DNA of 64,000 nucleotides from UBA10347 sp905182135 (GCA_963925805.1 CAWUSE010000013.1:1-64000); one strand, 5' to 3'. Shown: positions 9,015 to 17,814, counted from the first letter of the stretch. A program made the numbers and translations. Notes: a model not told the origin generated them from the letters alone.

Positions 9015-9348
9015 CTTCCCGGCCGGCCCGACTGGGATTGGCGGGGTATTCCGCAAAGTGCGTATGAATTGCCAGTCATCGTCTCCTAGTTCGAGCGAGG
9101 CGACAGACATGATTGCCCAAGGGCACTTGCTAGACGGTGTTGTTGACCATCTAGTCGCCAACATCATGTCGTGAATAGTGGCCAAAGCCCGCGCTAAAGG
9201 ACTCGACAAGCGCTCCTGTAGCTTCAAATGCACGTGCGCAGTGAGGCCGCTCGAAGCTGTGTGCAAGCTTCTGTAGAACACGCTTACTGGCCGAGATGAA
9301 CAAATGGAGCCTCACCTGCCAAGCTGTTCTTCTCGACAAGGAGTAGAT
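9015..9348. other. Intergenic stretch, nothing recognised
   Basis: Between the selenoprotein stop and the next SDR start. No protein family or strong terminator is seen. The ribosome binding site AAGGAG of the SDR is at 9338-9343. Confidence 0.5.
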
Positions 9349-10146
9349 GTGGCTAACAATCAGCTAAACGACAAGGTTGCCGTAATCACCGGTGGCGCAA
9401 GTGGCATTGGCCGGGCGTGCGCCCGACGGTTTGCCGCTGAAGGAGCCCGGGTTGTCCTTGGCGATATCAATATGGATGCGGCTATCGACGCCGCTGCCCA
9501 GATCGAATCGACGGGCGGCACGGCCCATGCTGTGCGACTTGACGCTGCATCTCCTACCGAGAATGTTGCGATGATTCAGGCTGCGCTTGATAAATATGGT
9601 CGTGTAGATGCTGTTGTAGCTGCTGCGGGTCTGTCTCATGCTGGCTATGTCAGCGGCGAGCGACATGCACGCGCCACTGAGGGTTTGCTGCACCAGTCAC
9701 CTGAAGACTGGCAACGGGTGATGGACGTGAACCTGACTGGCGTGATGTTGGTTAACCAGGCAGCGGCTCAAGCCATGATCGAGGGTGGTACCCCAGGCAC
9801 GATCGTGAACATAGCCTCCGTTGCGGCCAAGGTACCGCTCCGCGGTGCTGTGGATTATTGCGTTTCAAAGGCAGGAGTTTGGATGCTGACGAAGGCGTTC
9901 GCTCTTGAAATGACCGACTATGGCATCAGGGTTAATGCCATCGGCCCGGGCTTTATTGAAACCCCAATGACGGCTCGCGCTGGCGCACACGCCGAGGGAG
10001 CAGCCCGCATGTTGGGAATGACTCCCATGGGTCGCCTTGGCGTGACTGACGAGATTGCCAACACCGCTCTCTTCCTGTCGACCGACCAATCCTCGTACAC
10101 GACAGGCCAAATACTGTTTCCTGCTGGCGGTATGTTCACGGGATGA
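9349..10146 (+). CDS. Short-chain dehydrogenase/reductase (SDR)
   Basis: A 265-residue classical SDR. The cofactor motif TGGASGIG is at residues 14-21; VAAAG replaces the usual NNAG. The catalytic Ser is about 157 (NIASVAAKV), and Tyr170 and Lys174 stand in YCVSK. Acidic Asp in LGDIN after beta-2 points to NAD(H). The C-terminus has GRLGVTDEIANTALFLSTDQSSYTTGQ (in parts: GRLGVTDEIAN, YTTGQ) and FPAGG. GTG at 9349 is preferred to ATG at 9304 because AAGGAG lies five bases upstream and the domain starts there. The methyltransferase downstream overlaps it by ATGA, so the pair is coupled and likely works in one pathway, which I cannot name. Confidence 0.88.
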   Translation: MANNQLNDKVAVITGGASGIGRACARRFAAEGARVVLGDINMDAAIDAAAQIESTGGTAHAVRLDAASPTENVAMIQAALDKYGRVDAVVAAAGLSHAGYVSGERHARATEGLLHQSPEDWQRVMDVNLTGVMLVNQAAAQAMIEGGTPGTIVNIASVAAKVPLRGAVDYCVSKAGVWMLTKAFALEMTDYGIRVNAIGPGFIETPMTARAGAHAEGAARMLGMTPMGRLGVTDEIANTALFLSTDQSSYTTGQILFPAGGMFTG

Positions 10147-10949
10147 CCAACGAGATCACCGACCATTATTCCTTTGGGGGTTTGCGCACCCGTATCGAAA
10201 ATGGCCTCGCCATGCTCGACGGCGATCCCACGGTTGAAATGCTGGGTCCAGTAGACGAGTTTCACGTCGGTGGGCGGCCTGCGACTGCTCACTTCGTGGA
10301 GCAACTCGATCTTGATGCGGGTAGCCATGTGCTCGATATCGGAAGTGGCCTTGGTGGCACCGCTCGCTTCATGGCAGCGTCGGCTGGCGTCACTGTTACT
10401 GGCGTTGACCTGACTGAAGAATACGTGCAAGTCGCGACCTGGCTGACCAAGCTTGTGGGACTCTCCAACTCGGTGCAGTTCATCCATGCATCCGCCGCAG
10501 AATTGCCGGTTCCCGAACAAGCCTTTGATGCCGCCTCGATGGTTCATGTCGGTATGAACATTCCAGACAAGGCGGCTGTTTTCACAGATATTGGTCGCCA
10601 ACTTACTCCTGGTGGGGTGTTCGGGATCTATGACCTGATGGTCACCGGCGAGGCTCAACCGGACTATCCAGTGCCATGGGCGGCAACAGCCACTACCAGC
10701 TTTCTGGAAACCCCAGCACAGTACGTTGCACATCTCGGGTCGGCGGGCTTCAGGTCGGTCCAGGTCATCGACCGGACCCCGGCAGCACTCGCTGTATTTG
10801 ACCAGTTGGCTTCAGCTACGAGCAACGGGCCACCGGCGCTTGGGCTGCATCTCGTGATGGGCCCCGACACAGCGACAAAGTTCGCCAACCTGGTGACGGC
10901 CGTGCGCTCCGGGGCTATTGCTCCGACAGAAATAATTGCGCGCCGCTGA
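10143..10949 (+). CDS. Class I SAM-dependent methyltransferase
   Basis: A 268-residue methyltransferase. Motif I is VLDIGSGLGGTARFMA with the acidic end of beta-2 in VTGVDLTEEYV. Post-motifs follow in SAAELPVPEQAFDAAS and LTPGGVFGIYDLM. The sequence resembles small-molecule methyltransferases such as sarcosine/dimethylglycine N-methyltransferase and UbiE-like enzymes, with the family hallmark DHYSFGGL-like N-terminus (DHYSFGGLRTRIENGL). It transfers a methyl group from SAM to an unknown acceptor. It is translationally coupled to the SDR before it and lies about 90 bases before the dehydratase gene, so all three may be co-transcribed. Confidence 0.82.
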   Translation: MTNEITDHYSFGGLRTRIENGLAMLDGDPTVEMLGPVDEFHVGGRPATAHFVEQLDLDAGSHVLDIGSGLGGTARFMAASAGVTVTGVDLTEEYVQVATWLTKLVGLSNSVQFIHASAAELPVPEQAFDAASMVHVGMNIPDKAAVFTDIGRQLTPGGVFGIYDLMVTGEAQPDYPVPWAATATTSFLETPAQYVAHLGSAGFRSVQVIDRTPAALAVFDQLASATSNGPPALGLHLVMGPDTATKFANLVTAVRSGAIAPTEIIARR

Positions 10950-11036
10950 TTGGTGACCCGCGTGTTCAACGGCGAACTGCGCGGACCTGGGATAGTCGGA
11001 GCGGCCGCTCCTGCTCCTGGCTACTAGGTTTGCGAT

Positions 11037-12773
11037 ATGAGCGAACCGTCAGAAAAGGCCGTACATCTGCGCACGGACGGGTGGTATGGCCGTCCACTCG
11101 CTGGTTTCGCCTATCGGAGCTGGATGAAGCGCGGGTTGCCCGACGATGCATTTACCGACGGCAAGCCACATATCGGTATTGCGTCGTCGTGGAGCGAGCT
11201 GACGCCCTGCAACTCCCACCTGGATGAGATCGCCGAACACGTGAAGCGAGGCGTCTGGGAAGCCGGAGGCATTCCGCATATCTTTCCCACGACATCGCTG
11301 GGCGAAACGCAACTTCGGCCAACAGCCATGCTGCTCCGCAACCTGATGGCCATGGATGTAGAAGAGTCTCTGCGAGGTAATCCCGTCGACGGCGTCGTGC
11401 TGCTTGGCGGCTGCGATAAGACGACACCCGCACAACTTATGGGAGCAGCGTCGGTTGATCTGCCAACGATCGTGGTGTCTGGCGGACCGATGCTGAACGG
11501 TCAATACCGAGGGCAATCGCTCGGGTCAGGTACTGATCTGTGGCGCTTTAATGACGAAGTGCGGTCTGGGCGTATGTCGATCGAAGACTTCCGAGATCTC
11601 GAGTCCTCCATGACGCGCAGCCGAGGGTCGTGCAACACCATGGGAACAGCATCGACCATGGCGTGTATGTCCGAAGCGCTTGGCATGTCGCTGCCGCAGA
11701 ACGGGGCCTTGCCAGCCGCCGATAGCCGGCGACTACGCCTGGCTCATCTCTCGGGCCGGCGTGCCGTCGAAATGGTGCACGAAGGGTTGACGATTTCCAA
11801 GGTGCTCACCCGTGCCAACTTTGAGAACGCCATCCGAGTCTTAGCGGCGATCGGAGGCTCTACGAATGCGGTAGTGCACCTGCTCGCTATTGCAGGGCGT
11901 CTGGGTGTTGACCTTGAGCTCGCGGACTTCGATCGCTTCAGTGCAGAATCACCGTTGCTCGTTAATCTTAAGCCCTCTGGTGACTACCTGATGGAGGATT
12001 TTGCTTATTCAGGTGGGTTGCCAGCGGTGATCGCCAAGCTCGGTGACATCATCGACGGGACTGCTCCCACCGTGATGGGTACACCGTTCGCGAGTTACGC
12101 CGATCCGGTCGCGGCTGAACATGCTGACCCCAACGTGATCCGTGGCCTCGACGACCCGCTGCTCGACGAGTCCGGTATCGCAGTGCTCAGCGGAAATCTG
12201 TGCCCTGGTGGGGCCGTGATCAAACCGAACGCCGCAACACCGGAGCTCATGCAGCACCGAGGGAGAGCCGTGGTGTTCGAGTCGATCGAGGACTACCACG
12301 AACGCATCGATGATCCTGATCTGGACATCGATCCCACGTGTGTGCTCGTGTTGAAGGGCTGTGGGCCTAAGGGGTATCCCGGCATGGCAGAGGTCGGCAA
12401 CTTCGGCCTGCCGGCGCGACTCCTTGCCGACGGTGTGACCGACATGGTCCGCATAAGCGACGCTCGGATGAGCGGCACAGCCTACGGCACTGTTGTGCTG
12501 CACACCGCTCCCGAGGCAGCGGCCGGTGGCCCCCTTGCTGTGGTGCAGGATGGCGACATGATTTCACTCGATGTGGCAAATCGTTCGCTCAACTTGGAAA
12601 TCGACGCTTTCGAGCTAGCAGACCGACTAGCAGCATGGGATCCGGCGCCCCCGAAATACACCCGCGGGTATTACCGCTTATACATCGAGCACGTTTTGCA
12701 GGCCGACAAGGGTTGCGACTTCGATTTTCTTGTCGGCTCCAGCGGAAATGAGATCGCTCGCGATAGTCACTAA
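11037..12773 (+). CDS. IlvD/Edd family dehydratase (sugar-acid or dihydroxy-acid dehydratase)
   Basis: A 578-residue Fe-S dehydratase. Cluster ligands are the Cys in TPCNSH, in GGCDKT and in LKGCGPKG. SCNTMGTASTMAC, GGSTNAVVHL and the C-terminal SDARMSGTAYGTVVLH are family signatures. Length and the ending PKYTRGYYRLYIEHVLQAD (in parts: PKYTRGYYRLY, HVLQAD) favour the pentonate dehydratase branch (L-arabinonate, D-xylonate and similar) over biosynthetic IlvD. The reaction is loss of water from a 2,3-dihydroxy acid to give a 2-keto acid. No other sugar-acid catabolic genes are adjacent, so the substrate stays open. Its stop codon is embedded in a palindrome. Confidence 0.85.
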   Translation: MSEPSEKAVHLRTDGWYGRPLAGFAYRSWMKRGLPDDAFTDGKPHIGIASSWSELTPCNSHLDEIAEHVKRGVWEAGGIPHIFPTTSLGETQLRPTAMLLRNLMAMDVEESLRGNPVDGVVLLGGCDKTTPAQLMGAASVDLPTIVVSGGPMLNGQYRGQSLGSGTDLWRFNDEVRSGRMSIEDFRDLESSMTRSRGSCNTMGTASTMACMSEALGMSLPQNGALPAADSRRLRLAHLSGRRAVEMVHEGLTISKVLTRANFENAIRVLAAIGGSTNAVVHLLAIAGRLGVDLELADFDRFSAESPLLVNLKPSGDYLMEDFAYSGGLPAVIAKLGDIIDGTAPTVMGTPFASYADPVAAEHADPNVIRGLDDPLLDESGIAVLSGNLCPGGAVIKPNAATPELMQHRGRAVVFESIEDYHERIDDPDLDIDPTCVLVLKGCGPKGYPGMAEVGNFGLPARLLADGVTDMVRISDARMSGTAYGTVVLHTAPEAAAGGPLAVVQDGDMISLDVANRSLNLEIDAFELADRLAAWDPAPPKYTRGYYRLYIEHVLQADKGCDFDFLVGSSGNEIARDSH

Positions 12774-12789
12774 AGGGCCCTTTAGCGAC
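12766..12789. terminator. GGGCCC-centred palindrome over the dehydratase stop codon
   Basis: CTAAAGGGCCCTTTAG at 12770-12785 is a perfect 16-base palindrome. Flanking GTC/GAC extends it with one mismatch to 12766-12789. The TAA stop lies inside its left arm. It lacks a following T-run, so terminator function is uncertain; a protein-binding site is an alternative. Confidence 0.45.
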
Positions 12790-13240
12790 TGAGGCTTCGG
12801 GCTACTTCGCTTTAGCGGTTCGTCCTGTTGTCGACAGAGCGATCTACGCCGATCAGCCCAGCTGGTCGGCCGTATCGATCACTGCATTTGTTCAAAGCCT
12901 TCCTATGGCGGCAATGCGGCGATCCATCACCTGCCTGTCCAACGCTGCACCTTTGTGGTCGCCGGCTGAGGATGGCGTCGTTGTTGGATAGCGCTCGAAT
13001 CGGCCTTCTGAATTTGTCGAGGGGCGCAAGCTACCCGCACAGTGGCCATGATCGATTCAGGGCGAACTTGCTGAGTTGCCGAGCCGACCTGGGTCCACTG
13101 GAAGTGCAAAGCATGAGCGGTATAGATGACCGAGTCTGTTGCATCAACGCGATCATGGGTGTCGAGCCAGACCAGAATCGTTTAGGTTACGTCCGTGCTT
13201 CCCGCCCACCGCTTCCCGCCCACCGAACCCTAAGGAAGCC
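12790..13240. other. Intergenic stretch, nothing recognised
   Basis: About 450 bases before recQ. Open frames such as 12828-13244 (+) show no family features. The recQ ribosome binding site (AAGGAA, 13232-13237) is at its end. Confidence 0.45.
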
Positions 13241-15385
13241 ATGAACGAACGAGAAGCCAGCATCGAACCTCCTCGTCCAACCGCCGACGAAGTCATCGCC
13301 GAACTGACCCGTGACATTCAGCTGCTCGCCGGTCCCGATGCCGTGCCGAGGCCAGAACAGATCGAGGCTGTCACCGCCGTCGTTGCCAATCGTCAACGGA
13401 CGTTGCTGGTGGCGCGCACGGGTTTCGGTAAGTCGGCGGTCTATTTCTCGTCGACTCGTATGTTGCGCAGTCGGGGCTGGGGTCCAACTGTCGTGGTGTC
13501 GCCCTTATTGGCGCTAATGCGGGACCAGGTTGCTGCCGCCCAAAAGCTTGGGCTCAATGCAGTCACCATCAACTCGTCAAATATCGACTCGTGGGACGAG
13601 ATCGAATCCCAAGTTGCGGCTGATGCTGTCGACCTCATGCTTATCGCCCCAGAACGTTTATCGAATCCAGGATTTCGGCGACGTGTTTTCACTTCGCTTC
13701 GACAACGAGCGTTTATGCTCGTGTGCGACGAAGCCCATTGCATCAGCGATTGGGGGCATGACTTTCGTCCTGACTATCGCCGGCTTCGACAGTTGTTGGC
13801 CGATCTTCCTGCATGGACACCGGTGCTGGCCACAACAGCCACGGCAAACCAGCGAGTGACCGACGATGTCGCTGCCCAGCTCGGTGATGACAGCCTCGTG
13901 CTGCGCACCACCCTGGACCGAAAGTCGTTGCATCTGTCGACCGTTGATCTGCCTGATGATGCCCACCGCCTGGCATGGCTGGCCGAAACCCTGCCGCAGT
14001 TAGATGGCTCGGGCATCGTGTACACGCTGACGGTGGCTCAGGCCCATGAGACCGCCGAGTGGCTGCGCTCCCAAGGTCATGAGGTTGGCGCTTATACCGG
14101 CCAGGTCGATCCAGATGAACGATTGCAACTCGAGGCCGACTTACGAGGAAACCAGTTGAAGGCGCTGGTGGCGACAAGCGCTCTAGGCATGGGCTTTGAC
14201 AAGGGCGACCTAGCGTTCTGTGTGCATCTTGGGCTGCCGCCCACCCCAGTCGCCTACTACCAGCAAATTGGCCGTGCCGGTCGCAACATCGCTCGGGCCG
14301 AAGCGATCGCCGTACCGCGGCCCGCAGAAGACGCTCGCATCTGGAAATGGTTCGAGTCGGTTTCCATGCCCAGCGAAGAGCTGTGCGTCACGGCGCTCGA
14401 TCAGTTGAATCCACATGAACCAACGGGTATTGCGGACCTAGAGCGTTATGTCAACCTAGGGCGCAGCAGGCTGTCGACACTGATGAATATCCTCGAGGTT
14501 GATGGCGCTGTAGAACGTGTGGGCTCAGGCTGGATCCGTTCCGACTTTCCCTGGGTTTACAACCATGAGATAGCGGCCACGCTGCGCGAGTTGCGGCGAA
14601 CCGAAGGTAACGAAATGTTGGCCTGGGCTCAACTCGACACGTGCAGGTTGCGGTACCTCCGAGAATCGCTCGACGACGCCGAGGCGGCCGCCTGCGGCCG
14701 TTGCGATCGTTGCACCGACCACACCTGGCAGTCCGACCCTGACCCAGTTCTCGTGGCGAAGGCGACATTGCACCTGGAAGGCGGCGATGTACTAATCGAG
14801 CCACGAAAGCAGTGGCCAACGCGCCTCGAAGCACCAAAGGGTCGCATCGCTGCTGACTCTCAAGCCCGGGTCGGCAGGGCTTTGGCCAGACTTGGTGACG
14901 GTGGCTGGGATACCGTCGTCGAAGGGCTGTTCAAGCTGGCCCGCAACGGTGACCCGCTCGAAGTGAGCGAGGACATGGTGCAGGCATGTGCTGGTGTTCT
15001 TAAACGTTGGGACTGGGCGGAGCGCCCGACTTGGATCTGTCCAATGCCGTCGCGGCGAAGCCAGTCCGTTATCGACGCTGTCGCCGACGCAATCGCAGCG
15101 CTGGGCAAGTTACCCGTGCATCGGGCCATCGTGGCTGACCTGTCAGAGTTGGCACCCGCCGACCAGTACCAGACAGAGCAAGCCAATTCGGCGCATCAGG
15201 TGTTGAACATGTGGCACCGGCTACGAGTTGACCCCTTGCTGTTGCCTGCCGGGTCGGTTGGCGGTGGGCCGGTGCTGCTCATCGACGATGAGGTTGAGAG
15301 CCGCTGGACCGTCACCGTTGCTTCGCACCGGCTGGTGCAAGCTGGAACCGGTCCGGTCCTGCCGTTTGCTTTGCGCTCTCGCTGA
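13241..15385 (+). CDS. recQ: RecQ-family ATP-dependent DNA helicase with extra C-terminal domain
   Basis: A 3'-5' superfamily 2 helicase for repair and recombination. Motif I is ARTGFGKS (Lys64), motif II DEAH at 162-165 followed by the RecQ loop CISDWGHDFRPDY, motif III TTATAN, motif IV region VYTLTVAQ, and motif VI QQIGRAGR. A zinc site CGRCDRC follows the helicase core. The C-terminal 100 residues contain a helix-rich part (SVIDAVADAIAALGKLPVH) and then VLLIDDEVESRWTVT. The latter resembles the phosphoribosyltransferase PRPP loop (V-L-x-D-D-x-x-T-x-G-x-T) seen in actinobacterial RecQ-like proteins. No HRDC domain is visible. ATG at 13241 is chosen over the ATG at 13139 because of the RBS and domain start; it gives 714 residues. 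Confidence 0.88.
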   Translation: MNEREASIEPPRPTADEVIAELTRDIQLLAGPDAVPRPEQIEAVTAVVANRQRTLLVARTGFGKSAVYFSSTRMLRSRGWGPTVVVSPLLALMRDQVAAAQKLGLNAVTINSSNIDSWDEIESQVAADAVDLMLIAPERLSNPGFRRRVFTSLRQRAFMLVCDEAHCISDWGHDFRPDYRRLRQLLADLPAWTPVLATTATANQRVTDDVAAQLGDDSLVLRTTLDRKSLHLSTVDLPDDAHRLAWLAETLPQLDGSGIVYTLTVAQAHETAEWLRSQGHEVGAYTGQVDPDERLQLEADLRGNQLKALVATSALGMGFDKGDLAFCVHLGLPPTPVAYYQQIGRAGRNIARAEAIAVPRPAEDARIWKWFESVSMPSEELCVTALDQLNPHEPTGIADLERYVNLGRSRLSTLMNILEVDGAVERVGSGWIRSDFPWVYNHEIAATLRELRRTEGNEMLAWAQLDTCRLRYLRESLDDAEAAACGRCDRCTDHTWQSDPDPVLVAKATLHLEGGDVLIEPRKQWPTRLEAPKGRIAADSQARVGRALARLGDGGWDTVVEGLFKLARNGDPLEVSEDMVQACAGVLKRWDWAERPTWICPMPSRRSQSVIDAVADAIAALGKLPVHRAIVADLSELAPADQYQTEQANSAHQVLNMWHRLRVDPLLLPAGSVGGGPVLLIDDEVESRWTVTVASHRLVQAGTGPVLPFALRSR

Positions 15386-15407
15386 GGCCACAGAGCATCC
15401 CGGTAGC

Positions 15408-15455
15408 GGTAATCAGAGTGTTTGGTAATCAGAGCGTTTGGTAGTCAGAGCGTTA
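15408..15455. repeat. Three tandem copies of a 16-base unit over a gene 3' end
   Basis: Copies at 15408-15423, 15424-15439 and 15440-15455 share GGTAATCAGAGCGTTT, with one or two changes each. The third copy contains the stop codon (15445-15447, minus strand) of the surface protein gene. The unit resembles the 18-base repeat at the end of yajQ. Confidence 0.9.
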
Positions 15456-17352
15456 CTGAACCCCGGTTGCGACGAAATGAACGAACGCCCATACCGGCAC
15501 AGAAGAATGAGAACAGGCTAAGTCCAACGATCACGCCGGGAAGAAGTGTCGACTCGTCTTCGAGCATGATCGTCACCGTCTCGGCAAGCAACTCACCGCC
15601 CTCGTCCGGAGCAGCCACCGCTTGCGCCGTGGGTGGTGCCAACGTGTTCGGCGTAGCGACTGCGGTGGGGGTCGCCAACACGATCACTTGCGGCGTCGGC
15701 CTAACATCGGGGATCGGTGTGGAAGCCGGCTCGGTTGGCTGATCGTCGGTGGGTTCTCTAGCTGACTCCGGCGTCGGCGCTGGTGTCGGGTCAGCCTCGG
15801 CTGGAGAAGGCGTCGGCGTGGGCAGTGCGCCAATTAATGGGTCGCGGGGCTCTTGATCAGCCTCGTTCGGGACGCCGTCGCCGTCGATGTCGATATCGCA
15901 GACGTCGCCGTCGCCGTCGCTGTCAACATCGGCCTGATCTGGGTTTGCGATCAGATCGCAGTTGTCTGGCTCAGGGTCTGCAATTCCGTCGCCGTCGACA
16001 TCAGAAACCGTAGGTGTCGGCACGGGTGTTGGTGCGGGCGCTGTTACTGGAGCTGTCGTGATTGTTGGGTCACTCGGGGCGAAGTCGGCGGCGTTGTCTA
16101 CGCCGTCGCCATCGATGTCGATATCGCAGACGTCGCCGTCGCCGTCGTTGTCCAGGTCCGCTTGATCGGGGTTGGCGATTGCATCGCAGTTGTCAGGCTC
16201 AGGGTCAGTGACACCGTCGCCGTCGACATCACTGGTGTTGGTGACTGGGTCGGGTGTGACTACTGGACCGGGCCGGGCGAGCGGAGCGTTCACCGTGTTC
16301 TCGTCGATCTCGCGAGTGACGCCGCCGTAAGTCCTTGTGACGTTGAGTCGGTACTGATGGATGCGAGCGTTGGTCCACAGGTCGTCGGATGGGATCTCGA
16401 GCCCGTAGTTGTCGGGCTGACCGTTACCAGTCGCCACCCATACGGCATCGGGGGCATCAAAGCCAGGCCGGCCCATGGTCCGACTGAGATCCCACATCGT
16501 CGAGGACCGAGAACCGTAGACACCGGAGACGTAGCCGGCGCTGTGGATGCCTTCGGTCCATGCATCGAGGAAGGCCAGAACCGCCTCGGCGCACCCGGGG
16601 CGATAGGCCTCCATGTCGTAATAGATTGGGTTTCCTGGGCCGATGCCCAACCGGCTTACAGAGTCGACAGCATCGGTGGCCGAAGCGAAGCCCTGGTTGC
16701 GGGCAGTTGCCGGGTCAGCAGATAGGCCTTCGAACCGAGCAGTAGCGCATTGGTCCGGAGCCTGGAATCCGACATAGATCGGGATGATGCTCCAACCGTC
16801 GGCATGAATTTGGCTTATCCACGGCGCCGTCAGGTTCGACTGGATCTTGTCGGCCCGGTTGTCCCACGAACTGTTCACACCGATATAGACCCCAACAGCA
16901 GTGAAGGGGGAAAAGTCTTTCCAGACCGCCATTTGGCTTGCAGTCATTGCTGACCTTGCGTCGAATGCAGCGCCAACTGGCGCATCGGGCGGAGGGGGAG
17001 CGGCGCTGCCGGTCAAGGTGAATGAGGTGCTGGTGCCAGAGCCCAGCCCCCTAACGGTTACCGCCCACGTCTGGGGGCTGCCGCAGTTCCATCGCATTTC
17101 TACTCGACCAGAGTTGTCAGCGACCCGGCGCGAAAAGACGCCATTCAGCTCCGGTGCTGAGAACTCGACGGTCTCGCCGGGAATGAACCCGGACACGATC
17201 CCAAGTGGTCGCACAATGACATCACAGACGAACGGGTTCTCAAACAGTTGGACCTGCAGCGGCTGCTGGGCCGATGCGACTGGGGTGAGGGCGACGATGC
17301 CAGTAATCGCACACGCAATCAGCACTAGAAGTCGTTGGGAACCAGTATTCAT
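15445..17352 (-). CDS. Secreted DUF1906 (Rv2525c-like) protein with thrombospondin type 3 repeats and C-terminal membrane anchor
   Basis: A 635-residue cell-surface protein. The N-terminus is a signal peptide (basic start, LLVLIACAITGIVAL, cleavage near ASAQQ). A beta domain (about 30-125) follows, then a DUF1906/glycoside hydrolase 25-like TIM-barrel (about 130-365) with FDARSAMTASQMAVW, GVYIGV, YYDMEAY and GVYGSRS. Two nearly identical Ca-binding modules (about 380-500) carry DVDGDG, PDNCD, IANPDQAD and DGDGDVCD. A Pro/Thr/Glu-rich stalk follows, then a transmembrane helix (GVIVGLSLFSFFCAGMGV) with a basic tail RSFRRNR. The module order suggests a peptidoglycan- or polysaccharide-acting enzyme held on the outer face of the membrane. 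Start at Met 17352 sits just before the signal peptide; 17418 is the longer alternative. Confidence 0.85.
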   Translation of the reverse strand: MNTGSQRLLVLIACAITGIVALTPVASAQQPLQVQLFENPFVCDVIVRPLGIVSGFIPGETVEFSAPELNGVFSRRVADNSGRVEMRWNCGSPQTWAVTVRGLGSGTSTSFTLTGSAAPPPPDAPVGAAFDARSAMTASQMAVWKDFSPFTAVGVYIGVNSSWDNRADKIQSNLTAPWISQIHADGWSIIPIYVGFQAPDQCATARFEGLSADPATARNQGFASATDAVDSVSRLGIGPGNPIYYDMEAYRPGCAEAVLAFLDAWTEGIHSAGYVSGVYGSRSSTMWDLSRTMGRPGFDAPDAVWVATGNGQPDNYGLEIPSDDLWTNARIHQYRLNVTRTYGGVTREIDENTVNAPLARPGPVVTPDPVTNTSDVDGDGVTDPEPDNCDAIANPDQADLDNDGDGDVCDIDIDGDGVDNAADFAPSDPTITTAPVTAPAPTPVPTPTVSDVDGDGIADPEPDNCDLIANPDQADVDSDGDGDVCDIDIDGDGVPNEADQEPRDPLIGALPTPTPSPAEADPTPAPTPESAREPTDDQPTEPASTPIPDVRPTPQVIVLATPTAVATPNTLAPPTAQAVAAPDEGGELLAETVTIMLEDESTLLPGVIVGLSLFSFFCAGMGVRSFRRNRGSVTL

Positions 17353-17606
17353 CGACCTGAAAAGTAGTTGGCGCGGCGACCTAAATGACGGCGCGTGGCA
17401 AATTGTGCGATCTTTCACAGGTGCCTTGCGGAGGTAACTAGATCTATGGACAACTTGTGGAAGGGCTGCCGAGCGGTATCTGGAAGACGATCAACACGTT
17501 GAAGGTCGAACAGGCAACTGTTCCTTGGGTCTGAACCGGCCGGTAGTCGGTTCTCCGTCAGCAGAACTCTGAATCCCGAGTTCCGATGACGGAGCAATGT
17601 ACAGCC
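17353..17606. other. Intergenic stretch between divergent genes
   Basis: Holds the presumed promoter of the minus-strand surface protein gene and the former promoter of the LMW-PTP relic. No RNA gene or strong hairpin is seen. Confidence 0.4.
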
Positions 17607-17763
17607 ATGAAAATGCGGGTTTTATTCGTTTGCACAGCGAACGTCTGCCGATCGCCTATGGCGTCGGCACTTTTCGCAAGACCTGGTCGATAAGTCCGAT
17701 CTGATTCTGACTATGACCAGCGAGCACGCTCGTGACGTCGTGTCTCGGTTCCTCCGGCCTATC
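17607..17763 (+). pseudogene. Low-molecular-weight protein tyrosine phosphatase relic
   Basis: ATG at 17607 opens MKMRVLFVCTANVCRSPMA, the complete N-terminal LMW-PTP loop with the CxxxxxR-S active-site pattern. After residue 24 the frame ends at TAA (17691). In the +1 frame from 17680 the protein continues as DLVDKSDLILTMTSEHARDVV, a segment that normally lies about 50 residues further on. So the gene has lost its middle and shifted frame, and its C-terminus with the general-acid Asp loop is gone. It runs into the 3' end of yajQ. The catalytic loop is intact but the fold cannot form. It is the remains of a once complete gene. Confidence 0.8.
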
Positions 17764-17778
17764 TGGGTGGTTGCCAGT

Positions 17779-17814
17779 TTTGGTTTCTCAGTCTCGTTTG
17801 GTTTCTCAGTCTCG
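17779..17814. repeat. Tandem 18-base duplication over the yajQ stop codon
   Basis: Two exact copies of TTTGGTTTCTCAGTCTCG lie at 17779-17796 and 17797-17814. The second contains the yajQ stop codon (17806-17808, minus strand). The duplicated copy therefore lies just downstream of the gene. Confidence 0.92.

Noticed and set aside
9918..10733. A 271-codon minus-strand frame (9918-10733)
   Set aside because: Antisense to the SDR and methyltransferase genes; composition is that of a shadow frame.
15870..16240. Direct repeats that look like a CRISPR or DNA repeat array
   Set aside because: They are two copies of a protein module (thrombospondin type 3-like, Asp-rich) inside the surface protein gene; spacing and coding frame explain them.
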